The notes under the pieces: generated by a model
What the model was told of the DNA's origin: nothing
The model's database searches: none
What the model saw: the letters and a program-made list of their open reading frames with translations, nothing else
Position numbers and translations under genes: made by a program
In this document: piece after piece, positions 1-7,104 of the stretch
How the letters are laid out: the number at the start of each line of letters is the position of its first letter
Numbering within the stretch: the first letter of the stretch is position 1
Assembly (NCBI GenBank): GCA_017431185.1
Contig: JAFRLP010000583.1
Coordinates: forward strand, 1-23,359
From: Victivallales bacterium
GTDB lineage: Bacteria; Verrucomicrobiota; Lentisphaeria; Oligosphaerales; Oligosphaeraceae
Direction of reading: 5' to 3'
DNA length: 23,359 bases

Positions 1-2067
1 CCCGCCTGGCAGATCCTGCGCAGGGAGACCTGGCAATTCCAGGCGGGCTGTGGTGCCGTCTGGGATTTGCAGGCGAAGGCGGTAGCCGCTCCCCTCGCGG
101 CGCCAGCGGCATGTGATTTCACCTTGGCGCACACGCAGTCGGCATTGGGCATAGTCCAGTCCGTCTGTGCAGGGACGAATCCGGAATGTGGTGAAACCGG
201 GTTCCAGCACGGTCAGCCCCGCTGGATACTCCATCATCCAGGCGGCGACGTCACCGTAGAACACATGGTTCTGCGACCATGAGCCGTCCCAATCTTCCCA
301 AAGGGTAGTGGCGCCCTGAGTCAGCCAGTAGGCGTAGCCTGGATATTCGGGTTGGGTGACAATGTTCAGCGCATCCTGGTGAAAGCCATTTTCGCTGAGA
401 ACCCGCAACACGTGTTTTCCGCCGATGACACCGAAGTTGACCCTGTGGCCGTTTTCGCGCATCATTTCGGCCAATCTCCGTGCCTGGCCAGAGTCCCGCA
501 CGCCAAAGGCAATCTCGGCGGCAAGGATGGAACTGTACTCCGACGGCTGCGGATACTTGTCCAGGTAGGCGCGACGGATGTTTCCCGCCAGTTCCCGATA
601 ATAGGCGTCGTCCTCACCCCGCAACTGCTGGAATTTCTCCATCAGCCGGCAGGCTCGCAGAAAGAAGAGCGTGGAACTCTGCTCACGGGTTGGCGGCTGG
701 ACACGCCCCGGCGTACACCAATCCCCAAGGCCAAAGTCCGCCAGGTAGCCATTGGTCATCCCCAGGCAGAAGTCCAGGTAGCGGGCCATCGGCTCGGCGT
801 GACGTTCTATCATCTCGGAATCCGCGTGAAGCCGCCAGGCCTGCCAGGGTATCTCGAACAGCGCAATGTCCCAGACGGGGCCGTTTCCCCAGTTGAAACC
901 CCAGCCGCCCGTGGGCGCAATGCCTGGCAACTGTCCGCTGCGGCGCTGGCTGTCCACCAGCATTTGGATGAAATGCTTGTACCCAGCCAGGGCGTCGAAG
1001 TGCATCAGCGCGGCTTCGCAGGGCAGATGCGCATCAGCCGTCCAGCCATTCTTCTCCCGTTGCGGGCAGTCAGTGGGGATGCCGATGAAGTTGCCCCGAA
1101 AACTCTGGAGGAAACACCCATGCAGCGCATTGAGGACTGGCTGGGAGCAGGTGAAAGCGCCGATTTCGGGAAAGTCGCTGCTGATGGCCAAGGCGCGCAT
1201 GGAGTGGATTTTGGCGGCGCCAGACACCTGCACGTAGCGAAAGCCGTGGAACTCGTAGTCCGGATGCCAGGTTTCAGGAGCGTCACTATGGAAAATGTAC
1301 TGCTCAAGCTGGATTTGCCCCTCCGTTGCGCCGCCTGGCAGAATGCCCTGCCAGGTGGGTTGTCCATTCTGGTCAAAATGCTCGAAATGGTGCAGGGAAA
1401 TGTGCTCGCCAGGCGTGGCGGTGGCGGTGAATTCGACGACGCCCGCCAGCACCGTGCCAAAGTCCCAGATGCCCTTGCGGCACTCTTTGCCCTCATAGAC
1501 GCGATAGACGCGGCAGGGAGGACACTGCTCGCGTTGCAGGAGACCCCCTGGCGGAGCCAGTTGGAAGACCGGCGTCCAGCCGGTGTCGTCAAAGCCGGCC
1601 TGAGTCCATCCAGGCGTGTCCAGACGGCTGTCAAACACGCTTCCCCTGCGATAATTGCAGGAGAGATACGCCCCCTGGGAGCATTTCCAGCCGAGGTCAC
1701 TGACCAGCACCCCCTCCAGTTCGCACCACAACTTGGGCCTATCCACCCAGGGCGCAGACTTGAAGTCCCAATTCCCCGGGGCCTCACGGGAGTCGTACCA
1801 GCCTGGAGCCAGTTCCACCGCCAGCACGTTCTCCCCGCACGGCAGATGGACTGTGTACACAAGGTAGCCGACGCGACGGTCATACGCCGTGACGCACGGC
1901 GAAAGCCAGCCGTCCCCCAGCCTCGTACCATTCAGCCAAACCTGCGAATACCCCAGACCGCAGATGCGCAGACGGCACACCCTCGCGGAATCCATCCGAA
2001 AACTGCGGCGCAGGCGCGGCACCGCGCCTGCGCCGCCAATCCATTTTGCGTCTGTGGTGTTGCCCAT
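1..2067 (-). CDS. GH78 alpha-L-rhamnosidase, C-terminus cut by the window edge
   Basis: Hydrolyses terminal alpha-L-rhamnose from rhamnogalacturonan, glycosides or oligosaccharides. The minus frame is open from ATG at 2067 to base 1, giving 689 residues with no stop. Residues 1-100 resemble the Bac_rhamnosid_N beta-sandwich, followed by a second beta domain and then the (alpha/alpha)6 barrel. The GH78 signature TDCPQREKNGWTADAH is at 332-347; D333, E338 and D345 match the conserved acidic cluster. TTLWEDWDG at 587-595 carries the likely general base E591. The beta C-terminal domain starts near 615, so only a short tail should be missing. No signal peptide is visible, so it is probably cytoplasmic. 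It starts 3 bases after the stop of the upstream 211-residue gene, hence translational coupling is likely; no strong ribosome binding site is seen. Family assignment is firm; the exact substrate is inferred. Confidence 0.92.
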   Translation of the reverse strand, partial: MGNTTDAKWIGGAGAVPRLRRSFRMDSARVCRLRICGLGYSQVWLNGTRLGDGWLSPCVTAYDRRVGYLVYTVHLPCGENVLAVELAPGWYDSREAPGNWDFKSAPWVDRPKLWCELEGVLVSDLGWKCSQGAYLSCNYRRGSVFDSRLDTPGWTQAGFDDTGWTPVFQLAPPGGLLQREQCPPCRVYRVYEGKECRKGIWDFGTVLAGVVEFTATATPGEHISLHHFEHFDQNGQPTWQGILPGGATEGQIQLEQYIFHSDAPETWHPDYEFHGFRYVQVSGAAKIHSMRALAISSDFPEIGAFTCSQPVLNALHGCFLQSFRGNFIGIPTDCPQREKNGWTADAHLPCEAALMHFDALAGYKHFIQMLVDSQRRSGQLPGIAPTGGWGFNWGNGPVWDIALFEIPWQAWRLHADSEMIERHAEPMARYLDFCLGMTNGYLADFGLGDWCTPGRVQPPTREQSSTLFFLRACRLMEKFQQLRGEDDAYYRELAGNIRRAYLDKYPQPSEYSSILAAEIAFGVRDSGQARRLAEMMRENGHRVNFGVIGGKHVLRVLSENGFHQDALNIVTQPEYPGYAYWLTQGATTLWEDWDGSWSQNHVFYGDVAAWMMEYPAGLTVLEPGFTTFRIRPCTDGLDYAQCRLRVRQGEITCRWRREGSGYRLRLQIPDGTTARLELPGLPAQDLPGG

Positions 2068-2070
2068 GAA

Positions 2071-2706
2071 TCAGAGCACGTTCAACGAGAGCTGCGCCTT
2101 GCCGACCACTTCGCCTTTGGTGCGATACTTGATTCGCTTCTGCGCCTTGGGGCCCTTTTCGCCAGGACGATGCGACACGCGGAAGGCGTCGGACGTGGCC
2201 AGCAACTCGATTTCCAGCGTGGATGAGCCTTCCAGGTCAGCCGTCTCCAAGTCCAGGTATCCCTCCGCAATGGGTTCCGGGGTCTTGTCCTTGCGCACCT
2301 GCTTTTTGAGGTATTCCATGGGCGAGGCGGCGATGTCCCCCAGTTCTCCCGGCACGACATCCTCCACCAGCCCCCCCGTCACGCCGAAAACCTCGCCGAT
2401 GGTATAGCGGAGCAGGGCATCCAGCTTCAGGGAGATGGTTGTGTCATAGACCCGCACAGCCACGGCAAAGCGCCTTTCCACGGACTCCTTGAAGAGGATT
2501 TTCTCGTGCCAGGGATGGCCAGTGAAATCGGCCACTCCCTTGGGGAAGCTCAGCGTGCGCGTTGCGGTTTTGGAGGACACCTGCATTCGGGGCCAGACCA
2601 GTTCCACCATCACCGACCGGCTTCCCGCCACCAATGAACTTGACAACGGAACAATGTCCACCCGTTCCAGCAAAATCTCAACGTCCTTCTTGTCTTTGGC
2701 TGACAT
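2071..2706 (-). CDS. Unrecognised 211-residue beta-rich protein
   Basis: I do not recognise this family. The protein has no signal peptide or membrane segment, alternates short hydrophobic strands with charged residues, and is probably a soluble beta-sandwich-like fold with one more helical stretch near residues 95-140 (including MEYLKKQVRKDK). The C-terminal third is basic. ATG at 2706 is supported by GGAG eight bases upstream. Another ATG at 2711 is out of frame. Its promoter and a long 5' hairpin lie directly upstream, and the GH78 rhamnosidase follows after 3 bases. The coupling suggests a joint transcript, but a carbohydrate role for this protein is only guilt by association. Confidence 0.75.
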   Translation of the reverse strand: MSAKDKKDVEILLERVDIVPLSSSLVAGSRSVMVELVWPRMQVSSKTATRTLSFPKGVADFTGHPWHEKILFKESVERRFAVAVRVYDTTISLKLDALLRYTIGEVFGVTGGLVEDVVPGELGDIAASPMEYLKKQVRKDKTPEPIAEGYLDLETADLEGSSTLEIELLATSDAFRVSHRPGEKGPKAQKRIKYRTKGEVVGKAQLSLNVL

Positions 2707-2744
2707 GTCATGTACTCCAAGTGGTTGAACCTCCCGTCACTGAC

Positions 2745-2812
2745 GAGGCAATTGCAAAACTCTCATCCAAGGCGGCCTCACGGCGCCTTGGCGATAGTTT
2801 TGCAATTGCCTC
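2745..2812 (-). other. Long inverted repeat / 5'-UTR stem-loop upstream of the 211-residue gene
   Basis: Perfect 17-base arms: GAGGCAATTGCAAAACT at 2745-2761 and its reverse complement at 2796-2812. Inside them a second 8-base inverted pair, CCAAGGCG (2767-2774) and CGCCTTGG (2784-2791), is separated from the outer stem by a small asymmetric internal loop. The predicted transcription start of the promoter at 2820-2847 is near 2813, so the stem would form the extreme 5' end of the mRNA. Neither side is followed by a T-run, so it is not a standard intrinsic terminator. It could stabilise the message, bind a regulator, or terminate the upstream unit by another mechanism. Confidence 0.7.
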
Positions 2813-2819
2813 TGACAAT

Positions 2820-2847
2820 AAAATAGCATAACCCGACGGTTTTGCAA
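2820..2847 (-). promoter_or_regulatory. Sigma70-type promoter for the 211-residue gene
   Basis: On the minus strand: TTGCAA (2847-2842), a 16-base spacer, then TATTTT (2825-2820) preceded by TGC, an extended -10. The predicted start is near 2813, at the edge of the hairpin. The -35 and spacing match the promoter at 12906-12933. Confidence 0.55.
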
Positions 2848-2873
2848 TCGCCCTTGCCTATGTCGAAAAGGGC

Positions 2874-3815
2874 CTATCGCGGAAACAGGGGCCAGTCGGC
2901 GGGGGGCGGGGCCTCCCAGAGATGACCGTCAAAGGACAGCCGGACGGCGTGGAGAGCCTGGCGCGGAATGCGCAAGGCCTCCTGGTCGGACGGCGTGAGG
3001 GCGCGAGAGACGAACCGAAGGTAGATGGTCTCGTCCCGCCCGTAGATTTTATCCCCGAGCACGGGGAAGCCGAGCGACTGCATCGTGGCGCGGATCTGGT
3101 GGAAGCGTCCCGTGCCCAAGACCGCCTCGACCAGCGAAAGACCGTTGGCGCGGCGGAGGCAGCGGAGATGGGTGATGCTCGTCTCTGCGGGCAGTCCGTC
3201 AGGTCGCCGGAAGGCAAAGGAGCGGCGTTTATCGACTGCCGCGCCTGGGTCGTGGTAGAGCCACCCGTCCGCCTGCATTTCATCGGGGAAATCGCCTTCC
3301 ACGACCACCCAGTAGGTTTTGACGGTTTCGGGGGCATGAAGCAGGCGTTTCATCGCCCGCGTATGTGTACGCGGCGTGCGGGCAAGGAGGACGATGCCGG
3401 AGGTCTCGCGGTCGATTCGGCTGACGAAGTGGATACCGTCCAGCGGCTCCAATTGCGGCACCTGGCCCTCCTTGAGGATTGCCCAGAGGGTGTTGTAGAA
3501 GAATCCCCCTGCGGGATGGCAGGGGAGTCCTGCGGGCTTGTCCAGGGCTATCCAGGAGTCGTCGGCGTAGATGAGCCGGACATTGCGGGGGACCTCCGGT
3601 TCTGGCCGGGGTCTTGGGTTGTACTCCATCATCTGGTTCCAGGCCAGAGGCGAGTCAGGGCGGGCGGGCACATTGTCGAGCGTGACCCGCCCCTCATGCA
3701 GCAGTTCCAGCCACTGTTCGCGGGTGTGGTAGGTGAAGCGGGCGGCAAGATAATCCAGCAGTCGCCTGCCCTTGACGTCGGGAGGAAGCTTGACCTTGAC
3801 GATACGGCTCAGCAT
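2874..3815 (-). CDS. RluA-family pseudouridine synthase
   Basis: Isomerises specific uridines in rRNA or tRNA to pseudouridine. The 313 residues are typical for RluA/RluC/RluD-type enzymes. An S4-like N-terminal RNA-binding region (about residues 1-70, with LLDYLAARF and GRVTLDN) precedes the catalytic domain. IALDKPAGLPCHP is at 89-101. The catalytic motif SRIDRETSG is at 132-140 with D135 as nucleophile (SRID rather than the usual HRLD). GRFHQIRATMQSLGFPVLGDKIYG is the conserved family block near the C-terminus (split here only by naming it). The ATG at 3815 overlaps the upstream stop as TGATG, so it is translated with the YdjY-domain gene. Which RNA position it modifies cannot be read from the sequence. 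Confidence 0.92.
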   Translation of the reverse strand: MLSRIVKVKLPPDVKGRRLLDYLAARFTYHTREQWLELLHEGRVTLDNVPARPDSPLAWNQMMEYNPRPRPEPEVPRNVRLIYADDSWIALDKPAGLPCHPAGGFFYNTLWAILKEGQVPQLEPLDGIHFVSRIDRETSGIVLLARTPRTHTRAMKRLLHAPETVKTYWVVVEGDFPDEMQADGWLYHDPGAAVDKRRSFAFRRPDGLPAETSITHLRCLRRANGLSLVEAVLGTGRFHQIRATMQSLGFPVLGDKIYGRDETIYLRFVSRALTPSDQEALRIPRQALHAVRLSFDGHLWEAPPPADWPLFPR

Positions 3816-4459
3816 CAGAGTCGTGGCTTAAGCACAATGGTGACGTCCTTGGGCTGAGGCTGGGCTGTGTTGACGGTGTGCAGTTCGTCATCGTCCTGGC
3901 TTTGCGGGTCCGGAAGGTCGAGAATGGTTTCGCCAACCGAATAGTTTAACGCCACGTTGCCTTCGGAGTCAGCCAGGAACACCCCGTTCTTAATGGTGGA
4001 GCCGACGAATGTCCAGCCGACAGGCTTCATCGGCTGGTTGGTGCGGCGGTCCAGAATCCACTCCTCGACGGGGCGCCTCTGGAGTTTTCCCTCCTGGTCT
4101 TTCCATTCCACGAAGATGTCCACCAGGGTGCCTTGCGGCTGTTTTCCGCCAGGCAGACGTACACCGTTTTGGGCCCCCAGAAGATAGAGCATGGTCTGAA
4201 TCTGCAAAGCCTTGACCTCCGTGGTCAGCAGGGTTTCATGCACCCGGCCATGCGGATGGGCGATGATGACCTCCAGCGCGCCAGCCTCCAGCTTGAAGGC
4301 CCCCGCAAAGGCCAGTTCCTTCGCCTGGCGACGAACGGTGATGCCAGCGACCTGCAGATCGCCGTTCGGCAACTTGCTGACACCGGCGGGAAGCCTCTCC
4401 TCCGCCGCCAGAGCGGCGATGGACAGGAGAGCGATGAGCAACCAGAGGGCGCGGGTCAT
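3815..4459 (-). CDS. Secreted YdjY-domain protein
   Basis: A 214-residue exported protein of unknown biochemical role. I chose ATG 4459 over a longer frame because it is preceded by GAGGAGG at good spacing and overlaps the plsY stop as ATGA. From there the protein opens with a classical signal peptide: MTR, a hydrophobic core to about residue 17, then ALAAEE as the likely cleavage region. The middle (HGRVHETLLTTEVKALQIQ, then ALYLLGA-like helix and GTLVDIFVEW) matches the YdjY domain common in planctomycete, verrucomicrobial and lentisphaeral proteins. The C-terminus is acidic and then basic. It sits between plsY and the pseudouridine synthase in a tightly overlapping operon, which points to constitutive expression. 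Domain call is from memory of the family, moderately sure. Confidence 0.78.
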   Translation of the reverse strand: MTRALWLLIALLSIAALAAEERLPAGVSKLPNGDLQVAGITVRRQAKELAFAGAFKLEAGALEVIIAHPHGRVHETLLTTEVKALQIQTMLYLLGAQNGVRLPGGKQPQGTLVDIFVEWKDQEGKLQRRPVEEWILDRRTNQPMKPVGWTFVGSTIKNGVFLADSEGNVALNYSVGETILDLPDPQSQDDDELHTVNTAQPQPKDVTIVLKPRL

Positions 4460-5136
4460 TTTTCCTCCTCTTCTGCGGACTCCTCTTTTTTCCCGCAAAT
4501 CTTCGAGAAGATGTTTTCAGTGCCATCGCGAAGCCGTCTGATGTTATCGGAGTGCCGCAGCACCACAATCACGGCCAGGGCGACCATCAGCAGGGCGATG
4601 GGCCAGGTGCAACCCCAGCCGCCCAGCCAGAGAATCAGAGCGACGATTGCCATGGTCACGACGGCGGCCATGCTGGCGATGGCCACCACGCGGGTGCGCT
4701 GGAAGAACAGCAGCCAGGCAATTCCGCCGAGCAGCACGGGCAGCCAGGCAAGCCCCAGGGCAACCCCCAGGCTGGTGGCGACCCCTTTGCCCCCGCGGAA
4801 CCTAAGCCAGCAGGTGAAGACATGGCCCAGCACGGCCCCTGCGGCGGCCAGGAGCATTCCCCATTGCGCGCCAATTGACCAGTTTGCCGCCCAGCGTTGC
4901 CCGATGACAAGCACTGGCAGCAGCCCCTTGAAAAAGTCCAGCAGGAAGCAGATGATGCTCCAGTCGCGTCCCAGAACCCGCCGGACATTGGTCGCCCCGA
5001 TGTTGTGGCTTCCGTATTCACGGATGTCGATTCCGTTCAGTTTTCCGATCAGGTATCCCCAGGGGATGCTGCCGCAAAGGTAGGAGAGCAGAAAAACGGC
5101 CAGGCCGCTGAAAAAGACGGAAAGAGTTGGGCTCAT
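4456..5136 (-). CDS. plsY: Acyl-phosphate:glycerol-3-phosphate acyltransferase PlsY
   Basis: Integral membrane enzyme that transfers the acyl group of acyl-phosphate to glycerol-3-phosphate, the first step of phospholipid synthesis. The 226 residues contain several hydrophobic segments and the three PlsY motifs: GSHNIGATNVRR at 42-53, FRGGKGVATSLGV at 113-125, and RHSDNIRRLRDGTEN at 194-208. The LDFFKG segment at 66-71 is also family-typical. The C-terminal tail (about 211-226) is unusually Lys/Glu-rich. It begins 9 bases after the nadK stop and its own stop overlaps the next start by ATGA, so it belongs to the nadK-plsY-YdjY-RluA unit. Confidence 0.96.
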   Translation of the reverse strand: MSPTLSVFFSGLAVFLLSYLCGSIPWGYLIGKLNGIDIREYGSHNIGATNVRRVLGRDWSIICFLLDFFKGLLPVLVIGQRWAANWSIGAQWGMLLAAAGAVLGHVFTCWLRFRGGKGVATSLGVALGLAWLPVLLGGIAWLLFFQRTRVVAIASMAAVVTMAIVALILWLGGWGCTWPIALLMVALAVIVVLRHSDNIRRLRDGTENIFSKICGKKEESAEEEEK

Positions 5137-5145
5137 AATGGATGT

Positions 5146-5940
5146 TTACTCCTTTGGGGTGGCTGATGATGGTGTCTCAAATCTGGGAATACTGCCTTGC
5201 TTGCGACGGTCATAGCAGTCCAGGCACCGGAAGATGTCCAGACCGAAGAGAGTGGTGCGTTCAGGCAGGGGAGTGATGTGAAGCATGGCGCCGGTCTCCA
5301 GTTCCAGTTGCCTGGGATCGTTGTCCGCGACCATGCAGGCCGGTCCGCGCAGCAGTTGGATGGCGACGGAGGCGTCCTCGGGAATCACGGTATAGCCCAG
5401 CAGGTTCATGCTGTTGTTGAAGGCCAGGCCGACGCCGGCAAGGAAATTCCCGCGCGTGACGCTCTGGTAGTAGCCAGTGCTGCCGAAAGGGGTTGCGACA
5501 ATCAGCGAGTCCGCCACCACCTGGGGCAGCAGCAGCTCGCCGTTCACCCAGATGCGGTAGCGGATGGCGCTGGAGGCGATGCGGCGACCCAAGGTGATGT
5601 CATTGACTCCGCGCAGCCTTTCGCCGGACTCCGTGCCGGCCTCCAGTTTCAGCAACTGCGTTTTCCGCAATTCGCCCTTGAAGAGCCTGGTCAGCGTGGT
5701 CAGCACCGCATGACGGGAGCATTTCGGGTTCTGGCGGTCATCACGAATGGGACATTTGGGGACGCCTGGATACTGCCGTTCCGCTCCCAGAAGCGAGCCG
5801 TCGCCACCATGGGAAATCACCAGGTCGGGGGAATCCTCCACGAGACGGCATGGGAACATACGCAACAGCGGCGTCAAATCATCCAGATTTCGCCCTGTCA
5901 CAGCCACACGTATCTCATTTCTCTGGAATAGCTGCTCCAT
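5146..5940 (-). CDS. nadK: NAD(+)/NADH kinase
   Basis: Phosphorylates NAD to NADP in the cytoplasm. At 264 residues it is close to bacterial NadK length. GGDG (45-48) is the nucleotide-phosphate loop, NDIT (113-116) matches the NAD-binding Asn-Asp/Glu pair, and TPFGSTGYY (150-158) replaces the usual TPTGSTAY. The stretch between GGDG and NDIT is somewhat longer than in E. coli NadK. It is the first gene of a four-gene operon and has a recognisable promoter at 5972-5999. The ATG at 5940 is taken as start; no clearly better alternative exists. Confidence 0.9.
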   Translation of the reverse strand: MEQLFQRNEIRVAVTGRNLDDLTPLLRMFPCRLVEDSPDLVISHGGDGSLLGAERQYPGVPKCPIRDDRQNPKCSRHAVLTTLTRLFKGELRKTQLLKLEAGTESGERLRGVNDITLGRRIASSAIRYRIWVNGELLLPQVVADSLIVATPFGSTGYYQSVTRGNFLAGVGLAFNNSMNLLGYTVIPEDASVAIQLLRGPACMVADNDPRQLELETGAMLHITPLPERTTLFGLDIFRCLDCYDRRKQGSIPRFETPSSATPKE

Positions 5941-5971
5941 CGTACATCGCCCAAAAGAGGTTCAAAGAATA

Positions 5972-5999
5972 AAAATAATCGCTTTTGCGGGAAAAACAA
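5972..5999 (-). promoter_or_regulatory. Sigma70-type promoter for nadK operon
   Basis: Minus-strand TTGTTT (5999-5994), 16-base spacer, TATTTT (5977-5972), 32 bases before the nadK ATG. The -10 hexamer and spacing are the same as at 2820-2847. The surrounding 5941-6040 is strikingly AT-rich against the GC-rich genes. Confidence 0.5.
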
Positions 6000-6090
6000 A
6001 TCCAAATGTTGAAACTTTACCGTTTGGCGGAGGATTTTGGTAACGCTTCAGCGGTTGATATGCAAATCAGAAACCGCAGAGCGGGCACTA

Positions 6091-7059
6091 TTAGACGGGG
6101 GCTGCGATTCGCTTCCTATCAGAGGACAACACCAGGCACTGCCAATCGCCTGAGACTGTGAAGCCTGCCTGTTTCGCGAACGTGATAAAACGCTCCACAT
6201 GGACGCGCCGTCCCGTGTGAAAACGGTTGGCCAGCAGAATGGCTCCCCGCGGCGCAAGCTGGCTGGCGCAGTTTTGAATAAAGGCGCGATAGTCCCTGTC
6301 CTGGTGCAGATAATCGCCCCCCACCAGGCCATTGCAGAGAATCAGGTCAAAGGGAGTCGGGGAACAGAAAGTGGTGGCGTCCCCCTGCCGAAAAAGAACA
6401 GGCAGGGATTCAGGGTACCGCCGAAGCCTGCCCTGGCGGTGCGCGTCATGCGGAAGGGTTCGCCGGGTCGCCATCCATACCTCCAGATGTTCGCTGGTCA
6501 CGCCCAGGAGAGAAAGTTGCGCGCCTGGTGCGCGTTCCTGCGCCAGGACGGCGGTCTCCAGCGTGTTCAGGCCAACGCCGCAGCCCAAATCCAGAATGCG
6601 CAACGGCTGTCCTGCAAAATCCGGGAGGAGGCACTCCAGAAGCAGCCTCTGGCGCGGGTATCGGCCTGTGTCCGTGCCAAAGCGGGGCGGGTCGGCCAGG
6701 GCGCAGAACAGCGCCGCCAGTTCCTCTGGCAAAAACTGCACACGGGAGGCAAAACGCCGCGGCAGCGCATTCCAGAAGTCCGGCAGGGACGGCCAGGCGG
6801 AGTGGGTGAGAGGATAAGGAAGCCAACTCTCATCCGGCAGAAACGCGCGTCCCACAAAGCATAAAGTTCGCCGAAACTCCTTGGCGGGAAGCCAGCATTC
6901 ATAGCGTCCCCGCAAATCAGGCGGACAGACCAGCCCTGGCGCCCACCAGGGAGGCTCGGCGTGCGCCAGCCAATTGCGCCAGCGGGCAGACCATTCCCGG
7001 TTATGCGCCGCCAGGCGTTCAATGGCCAATGAATTCAGTGAAAAGGACAAGAGGGACAA
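6091..7059 (-). CDS. Class I SAM-dependent methyltransferase
   Basis: The central Rossmann fold carries the SAM motif ILDLGCGVGLNT (155-166); an acidic strand-2 equivalent is less clear, followed by the motif-II-like FDLILCNGLVGGDYLH. The about 150 N-terminal residues are Trp/Pro-rich, unlike known domains I can name. The arrangement is faintly reminiscent of CheR, but not enough to call it. The substrate is unknown. The start is uncertain: no in-frame ATG lies near the 5' end; TTG at 7059 is used, but TTG at 7050 or 7029 is equally possible, and the frame is open further upstream. It follows uvrB after about 45 bases and may be read through from it. The first codons lie inside a TTGTCC repeat. 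Confidence 0.75.
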   Translation of the reverse strand: MSLLSFSLNSLAIERLAAHNREWSARWRNWLAHAEPPWWAPGLVCPPDLRGRYECWLPAKEFRRTLCFVGRAFLPDESWLPYPLTHSAWPSLPDFWNALPRRFASRVQFLPEELAALFCALADPPRFGTDTGRYPRQRLLLECLLPDFAGQPLRILDLGCGVGLNTLETAVLAQERAPGAQLSLLGVTSEHLEVWMATRRTLPHDAHRQGRLRRYPESLPVLFRQGDATTFCSPTPFDLILCNGLVGGDYLHQDRDYRAFIQNCASQLAPRGAILLANRFHTGRRVHVERFITFAKQAGFTVSGDWQCLVLSSDRKRIAAPV

Positions 7060-7077
7060 GAGAGGCGAAAAGGACTG
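7041..7077. repeat. AAGGAC / GTCCTT short tandem motif
   Basis: Plus strand reads AAAAGGACAAGAGGGACAAG then AGAGGCGAAAAGGAC, three spaced copies of a GGAC unit. On the minus strand the core is CTTGTCCCTCTTGTCCTTT. It differs at two positions from the copy at 23264-23282. It overlaps the assumed start of the methyltransferase gene. Confidence 0.6.
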
Positions 7078-7104
7078 GCGGAATCTTCCAAACCACCAGT
7101 CCGG

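Noticed and set aside
2745..2812. The 17-base inverted repeat as a transposon end or intrinsic terminator
   Set aside because: There is no transposase or flanking target duplication, and no T-tract follows either arm.
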